Below, piece after piece: positions 5,628 through 13,343 of a stretch of DNA of 20,616 nucleotides (the stretch's first letter is position 1; each line of letters begins with the position of its first letter). The stretch lies in IMG/VR virus record IMGVR_UViG_3300010151_000258, positions 1-20,616 of that record; one strand, given 5' to 3'. Origin of the DNA: a virus. Under the pieces are notes generated by a model. That model was not told the DNA's origin, ran no database searches, and saw nothing but the letters and a program-made list of their open reading frames with translations. The position numbers and the translations under genes were made by a program.

Positions 5628-8420
5628 TTAAATTGTGTCTTGGATGTGTACGGTTGCACGAATTTCAGAAATCTCTCCAACTAGTACTAGAGAAAGATCT
5701 ATATCAAGAAGACCCTGTGCACGCATCTGTGGAGTAGTTATGATGCTGAAGTCATAACCTAGAAGCGTTACTCCGATCATCTGTTTCAAGCCAGAGTTGA
5801 TAGCTGTTTGCATAGCGACCTGTGCAGCGTTCGTGTTTGCACTACCGATAAACGGAGTGGCTGCAGCACGTACTATGTTCATAACTGTTCGCACAACTCT
5901 TGTTGCCCATTCGTTCTCATACTTAGAACCTACAGCAGCAGTGGTTATACCCTTGACGATAACGTACTCGTTAGGATTACCAATACTTGGTTTCGCAACA
6001 ACTAATCTTCCACCTATCATGTCCAGAAGTTGTCTTCTTGACAATGGGAACCTCAAGAGGCTCGTACTTCTAAGTGGTTGATTTGTAGCTGCTCTTGTTA
6101 TGTCCAAGCTAGCCAATAGACCAGCGTAGATTGCTTGACCGTTTGCAGCATACGTAATTCCCTCGAACTTGTTACCGATAATTGGTTCAAATGCTACAAC
6201 AGATATCAGTCTTTCGTCGAAGTCCCCTATGATGTTAGCTGATCTGGTAAGATCTCCAGGGAGTTGCAATGTAAGTTCCTCAACCCAAGCATTGATTATC
6301 TTCGGATCAGTTGAAGTAGGTGAATCTACACCCATGATGACCTGAGTCTCATCAACATTTTGTGTCAAGTTATTGACCAGAGTTTTCAGTATTCCATGAT
6401 AGTCTGCTGAAACTTCTTGATCAAGTCCGGTACGCTCGTTCGGTATTGTCTTCTTGGTATTAATGTTAACTCCCATTGGTACAATAAAGTCCACAGCGTA
6501 GTTCTCTATAGCTTCTGTTGTATCCTCAAGCTGAGTATACAGTGCAGATGCTGATAGTTCATTTCCATTTGAACCTCCACCCAATGACTTGAATGAGGTC
6601 AGGTTTGGAAATTCTGGGAGATAAGTGTAATCCACACCAATGATGGTGTCTAGATTATCTACCAGACCTGAAGGATCTGCAGGACCAGGTTGGTTACCCG
6701 CATCCAGGAATCTAATTGTAGAATATGTATCCGAACTTGTAGGCGTTCCAACTCTTCCTACAGGATCTGAAATTATATCTACCTGTGATCCAATTTCATA
6801 ATCAGTTATCTTTCTGTAACGAACTTCTACATCAGAAGGTAATGTTCCACCAAACGTAATGTTCTGTCCACTAATAAAGTATCTTCTCCACTTATCCCAG
6901 GCTGCCGATGTTGCAGTAGCTGTTGCTAGTGTTGATGATTCTGAAATTGTGTGAGGAATACTCTTATATGTTACAAAGAGATCCACACCTGCTGGAGGAG
7001 CTGTAGTAAATGCAACGTTTCCTCTTGGTGTTCCGAATTCTGTGACAGTTGCTGCTGCAGCATCCCATGCAATTGTATATTCCGTACGTGGTCTACCAAC
7101 AGTATCAGTGTCATACATTACTTCAAAACTACCTGAAGCGGTAACTGTTGCTCCGTCCCAGTTCTTAAGTCTTGTATCTGTTTCAATAAGATTTCCAATC
7201 AACTCTGGGGTTTCTGTTGCTGTATACCCAGTAGTTGTAGTCGTGATAATTTGTTGTCCTGAAACAACAGCCTTACCTACTAGACTATTAAGAACAGGAT
7301 TACCATCATCTATACATTGAGCTGCATCCCAGTGGAAGGTAGTTGTTGAACCATCACCAGTACCAATATATAGTCCTTCGATAACCTGTCTTACTTCACT
7401 TACTGCAGTTGTACCAGATGGTCCATATGAGAAATCTCCATCCAATACTCCACCAGACGTTACATAATCTTTCAATGCTGTCAGTGAATTGTATCCGGAT
7501 CTATCTGCCATATTCAATGGAGTATTAACGAGAGCTGCAGAACTTCCTCCAGCTACTCGAAGTCTTTCTTTTCCACCATCGGCAATAGAATATACTCTGT
7601 TTAATTTCTGTATGTTATTACCAGATGTTACTCCACCGGAAGGTGCAGCATTATCTAGCCAGTTATTTGCATATATCGAAGATCCACCTGCTCCATCGGG
7701 ATCATACGCATTTGCAAATGGAAGTGTTCTATCTGCAAGAGTAATTGAATGTCTTCCAGTAGAATCTTGATACACACCTGATGCTCTAGGTAAACCGGAT
7801 GAAGTATCATATCTTACTGCCATTTCAAATCTTGCTGTGAGTTCCCTATACTCAGCTACTACTATATCATTCAGGTTAGGGTCGGCATTGATAGCTGTAA
7901 CAAGATCAGCTACGTTATGTACGTCTGCTTGCACATTATCTCTATCAGGATCGTAGTCGAACCTTGATGTAATACCAGTCTTCGGATTGTAGATCTCAAT
8001 GTTTTGTCCATCTCTAAAACCTATTGATATGTGGTTATACACATCGCCAGGCTGTCTAGCTGTTAGTAACAAAGCATATGCTTCGGCATCTGCAGATTCT
8101 GCAGTTATACCAGATCCATCCGTTTCAGATATTTCAAGATTTGCTTTTACTCCACCGTCAAGTCTTAATCCACGCACATCTACTATCGCGGAACCTGCAC
8201 CGATGAATACTTCTTCGATCCCTCTAATAAGTGAGCCACCAGAGTAATTACCCCAGATTGCTTTAGCTTCTTCGACATTTCTAATAGCAACCGGAACATT
8301 AGGTGGGCCATCTACTGCCGTACCGATAACCAAGACAGAAGGAGCTCCTTGCAACTGCTGACGCGGCTGTGAGAAGTCTGTGTCCTTCCAAATTGAACTT
8401 ACCCCTGGAAGATTTGCCAA
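5628..8420 (-). CDS. Contractile tail sheath protein (large, with inserted domains)
   Basis: A 930-aa protein. The N-terminus (LPGVSSIWKDTDFS, APSVLVIGTAVDGPPNVPV, then an EAKAIWG segment) and the C-terminal 230 residues (IIGDFDERLISVVAFEP, RSTSLLRFPLSRRQLLDMIG, AVGSKYENEWATRVVRTVM, LDIDLSLVLVGEISEIRAT) have the pattern of myovirus sheath proteins. The sheath surrounds the tube and contracts to drive it into the host. Common sheaths are about 480-700 aa; the excess lies at about residues 90-560 and includes a module beginning GTGDGSTTTFHWD at 353, likely surface-exposed beta domains. The start is TTG at 8420-8418, set by a perfect AAGGAGG SD 9 nt upstream; the leader is nearly the same as that of the capsid gene. 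The next gene is the tail tube, the canonical order. Confidence 0.93.
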   Translation of the reverse strand: MANLPGVSSIWKDTDFSQPRQQLQGAPSVLVIGTAVDGPPNVPVAIRNVEEAKAIWGNYSGGSLIRGIEEVFIGAGSAIVDVRGLRLDGGVKANLEISETDGSGITAESADAEAYALLLTARQPGDVYNHISIGFRDGQNIEIYNPKTGITSRFDYDPDRDNVQADVHNVADLVTAINADPNLNDIVVAEYRELTARFEMAVRYDTSSGLPRASGVYQDSTGRHSITLADRTLPFANAYDPDGAGGSSIYANNWLDNAAPSGGVTSGNNIQKLNRVYSIADGGKERLRVAGGSSAALVNTPLNMADRSGYNSLTALKDYVTSGGVLDGDFSYGPSGTTAVSEVRQVIEGLYIGTGDGSTTTFHWDAAQCIDDGNPVLNSLVGKAVVSGQQIITTTTTGYTATETPELIGNLIETDTRLKNWDGATVTASGSFEVMYDTDTVGRPRTEYTIAWDAAAATVTEFGTPRGNVAFTTAPPAGVDLFVTYKSIPHTISESSTLATATATSAAWDKWRRYFISGQNITFGGTLPSDVEVRYRKITDYEIGSQVDIISDPVGRVGTPTSSDTYSTIRFLDAGNQPGPADPSGLVDNLDTIIGVDYTYLPEFPNLTSFKSLGGGSNGNELSASALYTQLEDTTEAIENYAVDFIVPMGVNINTKKTIPNERTGLDQEVSADYHGILKTLVNNLTQNVDETQVIMGVDSPTSTDPKIINAWVEELTLQLPGDLTRSANIIGDFDERLISVVAFEPIIGNKFEGITYAANGQAIYAGLLASLDITRAATNQPLRSTSLLRFPLSRRQLLDMIGGRLVVAKPSIGNPNEYVIVKGITTAAVGSKYENEWATRVVRTVMNIVRAAATPFIGSANTNAAQVAMQTAINSGLKQMIGVTLLGYDFSIITTPQMRAQGLLDIDLSLVLVGEISEIRATVHIQDTI

Positions 8421-8441
8421 GGTTAATCGCCTCCTTGGTAA

Positions 8442-8460
8442 AAGGAATATCTTATTCCTT
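8442..8460 (-). promoter_or_regulatory. Perfect 8-bp hairpin in the sheath leader
   Basis: AAGGAATA pairs with TATTCCTT around a 3-nt loop, just upstream of the sheath SD in a 67-nt gap. The stem is AT-rich, and the T-run after it is only four bases and is interrupted. It could be an RNA processing site, a 5' stabiliser or a weak terminator for the upstream neck genes. No convincing -35/-10 promoter is visible in the gap. Confidence 0.4.
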
Positions 8461-8487
8461 GTACGACTATGTTAAGAGGATTTAGCA

Positions 8488-9258
8488 TTAAGTTGTCTCC
8501 TTAATCCTTTCCTTTACACGAGTTGCCCAGTCAGGATAACTATCTTGACTGCGCAGTTCTTCTAATGCAATTCTTATACTTTTGAGTTTCTCTACCAATT
8601 CGTAAGTAACTTCTTCGCTCATAATATAATACTGCACGGACCTTGCTATGATACCATTCCTGAATTTAAGCAGGAACTCATCTCGTAGTCTTCTTTCAAA
8701 GTACCATCTTGATACACCGTACTTCTTCAGAGTTCCTACATGAAGCGTCATAGTTTTCATAAATTCAGTAACTAGTCTTTCAGCTTCAAAGTTCGTTTTT
8801 GCAAAACAATCAAACTGTATAATACTTTCAAACCTTTGACCGTATGTTACTATTTCTGTTTCTGGTACTTCTAAACCCAACGCAACTTCTTCGTTGTTGG
8901 GAATACTTGTTTCCCTCAGTCTCGGTGTCAGTTCTTTACGTGCACCGAACTTGTTACCACTTGTTGACCCAGGACTCATTCTAATAACTGACCATGCTAT
9001 GGTCTTGTCTGGCATCTGAGGAGCGTCTTCTGTATCTCTAATTAATAGAGAATCAACAAGGTAGTCGGGATATGCTGGTGTAAAAACAATGTCAGAATGT
9101 TCCAAATGTAAAATCTGATATATAAGGATCATTGCATCTTCTATAGTGGCAGGTTTCTCCGATCTCCTCATTAAAGTTGGGTGTTCCCAATCTTCAAAAT
9201 TACTAGGATCGATATCATCTATAGTTGCCGATCTATATTCTTTTGGTGTATCTGCCAT
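8488..9258 (-). CDS. Putative tail terminator / tail completion protein
   Basis: A 256-aa protein between the neck genes and the sheath, the usual position of the tail terminator that caps the tail and joins it to the head. The core, residues 120-215 (VTYGQRFESIIQFDCFAKTN, then a helix EAERLVTEFMKTM, then WYFERRLRDEFLLKF and SVQYYIMSEEVTYEL), follows the strand-helix-strand order of such proteins: a strand with a polar 'FDC' centre, a long amphipathic helix and late antiparallel strands. Its ATG overlaps the TAA of the preceding gene by one base (TAATG), with an AGGT SD upstream, indicating coupled translation. No single catalytic motif is expected. Assignment rests on synteny and fold pattern, and a neck protein of another type is possible. 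Confidence 0.65.
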   Translation of the reverse strand: MADTPKEYRSATIDDIDPSNFEDWEHPTLMRRSEKPATIEDAMILIYQILHLEHSDIVFTPAYPDYLVDSLLIRDTEDAPQMPDKTIAWSVIRMSPGSTSGNKFGARKELTPRLRETSIPNNEEVALGLEVPETEIVTYGQRFESIIQFDCFAKTNFEAERLVTEFMKTMTLHVGTLKKYGVSRWYFERRLRDEFLLKFRNGIIARSVQYYIMSEEVTYELVEKLKSIRIALEELRSQDSYPDWATRVKERIKETT

Positions 9259-9830
9259 TATTGTCTACCTATAACTTCTATTCCACATATACATGCGTAG
9301 AATTCAATTCTTCCACCATCACTTCTGAACGGTTCTACTAGATTTATATTCCATGCTTGTAGATATGGTGGTTCTATTCCTGTGGGTTCATCTACTCCTT
9401 CGTATGCTATTTCATATATTAAGTCAGACTGTTTAGGAGCTACATTGTGTGCAAGATAAAACTGTCTATATACCACTGGAATATTACCTAAGGGTGTCTC
9501 TTGTTCTACTTTGAACCTAGACGCTGTTACTGTCAATGCTCTTTTATTAGTTCTTACTAGTTCATCTTCGAACGGATAGGACTGACCTCCCACTCCTTCA
9601 CCAGTAGGTTTGTAATAACTTCCCTTCCCGGTTGTTCTATTATAGCTATCTGAATTCTGCGATGTATCGAATCTTCTATATACTACCCAGTAACCGTGAC
9701 CTTGATTATCCTGGTCACCATTTACAAAGCAATCGAATTCATCGCGGAGATCGATTCCTCTATCTCGGGATCCAAATCTATCAACCTTGATTGTATCTTC
9801 TGTTTCTTTTCTAAATAGATCTAATGCCAT
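9258..9830 (-). CDS. Putative head-tail stopper / neck protein
   Basis: About 190 aa, rich in beta strands and aromatic residues (GYWVVYRRFDTS, FKVEQETPLGNIPVVYRQFY, YLQAWNINLVEPF), with GRIEFYACICGIEVIGRQ at the C-terminus. A small, mostly beta protein directly after the adaptor gene fits the head-tail stopper that closes the portal channel after DNA packaging. Two starts are possible: TTG at 9836, overlapping the upstream TGA, and ATG at 9830, two bases after that stop. I use the ATG because neither has a good SD and coupling serves both. The stop overlaps the next ATG. Function is inferred from position. Two Cys residues (ACICG) near the end could bind a metal or be incidental. Confidence 0.62.
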   Translation of the reverse strand: MALDLFRKETEDTIKVDRFGSRDRGIDLRDEFDCFVNGDQDNQGHGYWVVYRRFDTSQNSDSYNRTTGKGSYYKPTGEGVGGQSYPFEDELVRTNKRALTVTASRFKVEQETPLGNIPVVYRQFYLAHNVAPKQSDLIYEIAYEGVDEPTGIEPPYLQAWNINLVEPFRSDGGRIEFYACICGIEVIGRQ

Positions 9831-9832
9831 GA

Positions 9833-11197
9833 TCAACTCGGATAGTTATTTACGGTGTACGTATATTCTCCCCAATGTAATCTTACTGGTAATTGCATTC
9901 CACCTAACCACTTCTCGATAAGTTGTCTTCTACCATTACTATCTCTTATTGAAGCGGGGCCCTCACATATGTAAGTGTCTCCCATATCCAATAATCTTGA
10001 GTGTTGTGGGAATCCATATTTGCCTCTTGTAGCAACCAATGGTTTAACTCTTCTTCCACCAGTTCTAATAAGACCCATTGCTTCTTTTGCGCATGCTTGT
10101 AGATGTTCAATTGTATCATCAAGTAATGCTTTAACTGATGTTACGTCTGCATCTATAGAAAGATCACCTAAGTGTTTCTCTCCAGCCTTCAATGCCATAG
10201 CTGAAAATTCCTGACGTATTACATCTACTGCTGTCTGACATGTCACGTAGTCAGTTACATAGTAGGGAACCGGACTATAGACTGTGCCACCATTAAATAC
10301 AGTGATCTGTCTTGAGTGCTGTAATGCTACTCTACGAATTGTATCGTCAGGAATGTGTTGAACGAAAGGACCAGCAAACAATCTCACAAGTACATCAGTG
10401 GTATACATTGGATAAAACTCGGTCATGAATGACATAGTTTCATCTGCTAGAGTTGGAGCAAAGCCCGAAGCTGTTGCACCAGCTTTCAATGTTACTGTAT
10501 ACTCTGCATTGTTTGCAAAGAATGTATCTGTTCTAACTGCACCTGTAGGTAATGCACAATGTATAGCGTTTCCAGATGCGGTAATAAAGTAACCAGAAGG
10601 ACCACTAATATGATCACCAGTTAAGGTGTATCCAAGTACATCTACTCCCTCTATACCAAAATAGCCCGAAAGGTCAGCAAAGGTACCTGAAGGTGAACCA
10701 TTTAATACTATTTCTAATGATCTTACATTAGTAGTTATTTTCTCGTCGCCATGTTCTATGATGCCACTAGCGTTTGTTAATAGTGTATTCCATAGAGTAG
10801 GAGTTCTCGTTACTGTTGCAGCAGCAGTTCCTGCTGCCCATTCAATTTCTGTCCCTGCTACTAGTTCAGTGTTCGATGTTGTAAAGTGCCAAACAAATGG
10901 ATCAAGAAGATAATTTCCATCGCTATCTTTAATTCCCGGAGTAGGTACTGTTACCCTATATCTTGTTAGGATCTGTAGATTAGACTCTGGAACCCAAACT
11001 ACTTGAGTCTGATTACCAGAAGTACTAATAACACCTTCAGGTACATCTAACGATCCATCATCCTCAACAATTGTGAGGGTAAGGGGATTGATAGATGCCT
11101 TGTCAATTTTCTCGTTAAACTCTACAAGTATATTAGAGTTAACAGGAACAAGGTGTCCACTAGGAGAATGATCTATAACATGGAAAGGTGTTGCCAC
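9833..11197 (-). CDS. Ig-like (Big_5) domain fused to head-tail adaptor-like domain
   Basis: A 454-aa protein. Residues 4-110 are a good bacterial Ig-like SbsA/Big_5 domain: an opening H.PSG..VPVNSNILVEF.E.ID..S motif, a central VVWVPESNLQ.LTRYRVTVP and a closing WHFTTSN. Residues 113-265 look like a second, more divergent beta domain (NVRSLEIVLNGSPSG through AEYTVTLKAGATASG). The last 190 residues start with TTDVLVRLFAGPF and IPDDTIRRVALQHS, followed by helices. This helical pattern is like the connector/adaptor proteins that dock below the portal, and the gene sits where an adaptor should. The start is GTG (11197-11195), whose G is also the last base of the upstream TAG. Ig-like domains on phage particles often face outward. 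The fusion is inferred from sequence pattern, not from structure. Confidence 0.65.
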   Translation of the reverse strand: MATPFHVIDHSPSGHLVPVNSNILVEFNEKIDKASINPLTLTIVEDDGSLDVPEGVISTSGNQTQVVWVPESNLQILTRYRVTVPTPGIKDSDGNYLLDPFVWHFTTSNTELVAGTEIEWAAGTAAATVTRTPTLWNTLLTNASGIIEHGDEKITTNVRSLEIVLNGSPSGTFADLSGYFGIEGVDVLGYTLTGDHISGPSGYFITASGNAIHCALPTGAVRTDTFFANNAEYTVTLKAGATASGFAPTLADETMSFMTEFYPMYTTDVLVRLFAGPFVQHIPDDTIRRVALQHSRQITVFNGGTVYSPVPYYVTDYVTCQTAVDVIRQEFSAMALKAGEKHLGDLSIDADVTSVKALLDDTIEHLQACAKEAMGLIRTGGRRVKPLVATRGKYGFPQHSRLLDMGDTYICEGPASIRDSNGRRQLIEKWLGGMQLPVRLHWGEYTYTVNNYPS

Positions 11198-11274
11198 TAT
11201 TTACGGGACCCCTTTTTCTTTTTGATGTCTTTGATGGTTGCTTTACGTATCTTCTGCTTATGTACTGATGCCAT
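11197..11274 (-). CDS. Lys-rich 25-aa mini-ORF between capsid-region and neck genes
   Basis: The ATG directly follows the TAA of the 212-aa gene in the same frame (TAAATG), and the TAG shares one base with the GTG of the next gene, so the 25-codon frame fills the gap exactly. The peptide has nine Lys and two Arg (MASVHKQKIRKATIKD, then a KKKK run and GSRK). No SD of its own is visible, so it would depend on coupled re-initiation or on readthrough of the preceding TAA. It could be a DNA-binding head peptide, a C-terminal extension of the upstream protein, or a translational coupling device. Confidence 0.5.
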   Translation of the reverse strand: MASVHKQKIRKATIKDIKKKKGSRK

Positions 11275-11913
11275 TTATTGCACCGATGTTAGAACTTCGT
11301 CAGCCTCGTTTGTGAAATCTGCATTTACTCCTTTTTCGACACGCGCATGCTTTTCAATTGCATCTATAAGCTTATCTTTTTCTACTGGAGTAAGCTCTCT
11401 ACCTTCTTTCTCTGAAATACCAATTACCTCTAATGCTTGCACGATTGCATCTACTACAGCGACCCTAGGCTTCAATGCCTTGTTCTGTCCAGTAGTTTCC
11501 AACGCGTATAGAACCTTCAATGGAATTTTTGCTACTCGTGGAGTATTAAGGATTTGCTTTACGTAAGCGAGTACTTGCTTTTCAGTAGTTTCTCTTGCGT
11601 GCAGGAATTGATACTGTGGACTATCAGATAGATCGAGTTGATATTCTTCTATCATCATAGGCTCTGGAAGTGACGGATCATATACTTCTATTTGACCTGC
11701 ACCTATCAGAGTCTGTAACTTTTGTTTCTGTATATCTTCTAACTTAGTCTTATCGAGTATAGCAGTAGTTTTGTTGACTAGAGCATTTAGTTCCAACCCT
11801 ATTGCAGGATTTAGAAGCATCTGTGCTTTCTTCAAACGTATGTGTACTTGATTTGACTGATCTACTTCTGCTTCTTCTACTTCTACTGTCTTAGTACTAG
11901 TACCTCTAGCCAT
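11275..11913 (-). CDS. Protein of unknown function following the capsid gene
   Basis: A 212-aa, mostly helical, charged protein with no recognised family. The N-terminal 25 residues are polar (TSTKTVEVEEAEVDQSNQ). A short segment HIRLKKAQMLLNPAIGLELN follows, then helices with many Lys and Glu. The middle contains a short acidic turn region (DPSLPEPMMIEEYQLDL). It lies between the major capsid gene and the neck genes, where phages often keep an inner-head, capsid-associated or connector protein. The ATG at 11913 has a GAGG SD 5 nt upstream, just after a strong hairpin. The TAA is followed at once by an in-frame ATG of a 25-codon basic ORF, so a longer readthrough form is conceivable. Function unknown. 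Confidence 0.8.
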   Translation of the reverse strand: MARGTSTKTVEVEEAEVDQSNQVHIRLKKAQMLLNPAIGLELNALVNKTTAILDKTKLEDIQKQKLQTLIGAGQIEVYDPSLPEPMMIEEYQLDLSDSPQYQFLHARETTEKQVLAYVKQILNTPRVAKIPLKVLYALETTGQNKALKPRVAVVDAIVQALEVIGISEKEGRELTPVEKDKLIDAIEKHARVEKGVNADFTNEADEVLTSVQ

Positions 11914-11924
11914 ATTGTCCTCAC

Positions 11925-11961
11925 AGTAGCGGGGCTAGCTTTATTGACTAGCCCCACTACT
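11925..11961 (-). promoter_or_regulatory. 14-bp hairpin after the major capsid gene
   Basis: On the minus strand AGTAGTGGGGCTAG pairs with CTAGCCCCGCTACT (14 bp, one G-U) around a 9-nt loop. It lies a few bases after the capsid stop. No T-run follows (GTGAGG comes next, serving as the SD for the 212-aa gene), so it is not a standard intrinsic terminator. It would suit a 3' stabiliser of capsid mRNA or an RNase processing site. Confidence 0.6.
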
Positions 11962-11967
11962 ATTTGT

Positions 11968-13281
11968 TTATATAAAGTCAGTTGACGCCAATGCTGCCAG
12001 CGTAACGGAGTTAGTGTTATCGAATACGTAGTTTCTGTCAAGAATTACGTTCTTAGCAAGTGCTACGCCCTTGCCTTGCTCGATAGGCATAAATCCGTAT
12101 CTTTCACGGAGTTTCAGTCCGTGCATATCTGCGAGTGGTTTGTCGAACTCTTCGATATTCAGTGACTCTCTATTAATCAGAACACCTGTTGCGCTAGCAT
12201 CTACCATTGCGATAGCTGTAGAAGGAAGACCTGCTGCTGCAGCGAGGTTTCCGCCAGTAGCATCATAAGCCATCCAAGGTGTAACGATCATTGTCAGAGG
12301 TGAAGGAAGTCCCTTAGGTGGGATGTTATGTGTATTACCCAATGGGTTCAGAGTATTCAAGAATGCGTTAGCACCATTTCTACCCTGTACGTTTGTTGGA
12401 TCTAGGTTTTTATTATATTCGCCAGTTGCAGTAGTACGCTGTCCCATTCCGTTGAATTCAGTAGGCCAACCGCCACCTGCTGCACCTGCTGGAATTCTGT
12501 TAGAAGAAAGAACTTCTCCTGACATAACGATTTCTCTGATCTCGGGATCCGTAAGGAACATAGTCCAAGCTAGAGGATGTGTAATCCAGTGTGAAGGAGA
12601 GAAGCCGCGAGTTACCAAGTATGCATAAAGCTGGAATACATCATTCAGCGTCATGCTACCATTCTGGTCACCAGCAACGTTTCTACCAGTGCATGAACCT
12701 TCGATTGATGTCTGACCTGTGTCGTTATCAAAGACAACGATACCCATCTCATCAAGAAGCTTCAAGCCCTTCAGCTCTTTGTGTCTCGCGAAAGCACGAC
12801 CTGCTGCTCTCAACCAAAGACCAATAACATCAAATTGAGTGTCCTCAATCATCTCGTCGGTAAAGTGAATCTGTATACCAACTTTGTCAACATTTGTTGC
12901 TATGATAGAACCCTCACCCATGTCTGGGAAGGCTTCAGGATATTCGGATCCTTCGGGAATGTCAGCGACAGTCATAGCACCGATGGAACCAATCTGTACT
13001 TGTCTACCTCTGTCAAGTTCCATGCTTTGGAAAATGTTATTTACCACAACCGCAGCAGGTTCAAGAGCTTCGCGTACAATAGTTGTTACAACCGTAGGGA
13101 TGAATCTATTAACTTCACCTGTAGTAAGAGCATCCTTCAAGTTCATTGTTACAAACTTGTCGTTATCCTCGTCATAGGCAACACCATTGTTCACAAAGGC
13201 TGAGTGTAGATCTTCTATGCGCTGTAGATCCGATGGGTCCATACTGCTCCCATCGGGCAGCTTTAAGTCTCTAATTCTCAA
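11968..13281 (-). CDS. Major capsid protein (HK97 fold)
   Basis: A 437-aa protein. Position after the protease/scaffold, size and sequence pattern point to the HK97-fold major capsid protein. An N-arm (residues 1-60) leads to a helix and strand (PTVVTTIVREALEPAAVVVN), an extended loop (RGRQVQIGSIGAMTVADIPEGSE region), and then the backbone-helix region (IHFTDEMIEDTQFDVIG, then WLRAAGRAFARHKE). The closing part (ESLNIEEFDKPLADMHGLKL, then RERYGFMPIEQGKGVALA) is typical of capsid proteins, where the last strand follows an R-YG-like segment. The start is TTG at 13281-13279 with an AAGGAGG SD 10 nt upstream. Hairpins lie on both sides of the gene, consistent with a highly abundant product. Proteolytic trimming of the N-arm by the nearby protease is possible, but no site is identified. 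Confidence 0.93.
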   Translation of the reverse strand: MRIRDLKLPDGSSMDPSDLQRIEDLHSAFVNNGVAYDEDNDKFVTMNLKDALTTGEVNRFIPTVVTTIVREALEPAAVVVNNIFQSMELDRGRQVQIGSIGAMTVADIPEGSEYPEAFPDMGEGSIIATNVDKVGIQIHFTDEMIEDTQFDVIGLWLRAAGRAFARHKELKGLKLLDEMGIVVFDNDTGQTSIEGSCTGRNVAGDQNGSMTLNDVFQLYAYLVTRGFSPSHWITHPLAWTMFLTDPEIREIVMSGEVLSSNRIPAGAAGGGWPTEFNGMGQRTTATGEYNKNLDPTNVQGRNGANAFLNTLNPLGNTHNIPPKGLPSPLTMIVTPWMAYDATGGNLAAAAGLPSTAIAMVDASATGVLINRESLNIEEFDKPLADMHGLKLRERYGFMPIEQGKGVALAKNVILDRNYVFDNTNSVTLAALASTDFI

Positions 13282-13301
13282 GGTTAAACAGCCTCCTTAG
13301 T

Positions 13302-13336
13302 CGGATGGTGCTAGGTTAGTCCCCAGCACCAATCCG
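13302..13336 (-). promoter_or_regulatory. Bulged hairpin in the capsid leader
   Basis: On the minus strand TGGTGCT pairs with AGCACCA and, across one bulged T, CGGA pairs with TCCG. It is placed after the decoration-gene stop and just before the capsid SD. No T-run follows, so transcription probably continues. It may stabilise the 5' end of capsid mRNA or be a processing point. Confidence 0.5.
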
Positions 13337-13343
13337 TGTTTAT

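Noticed and set aside
11925-11961. Hairpins at 11925-11961 and 13302-13336 as intrinsic terminators
   Set aside because: Neither is followed by a T-run on the minus strand, and each is directly followed by the SD of an expected co-transcribed gene; I kept them only as regulatory structures.
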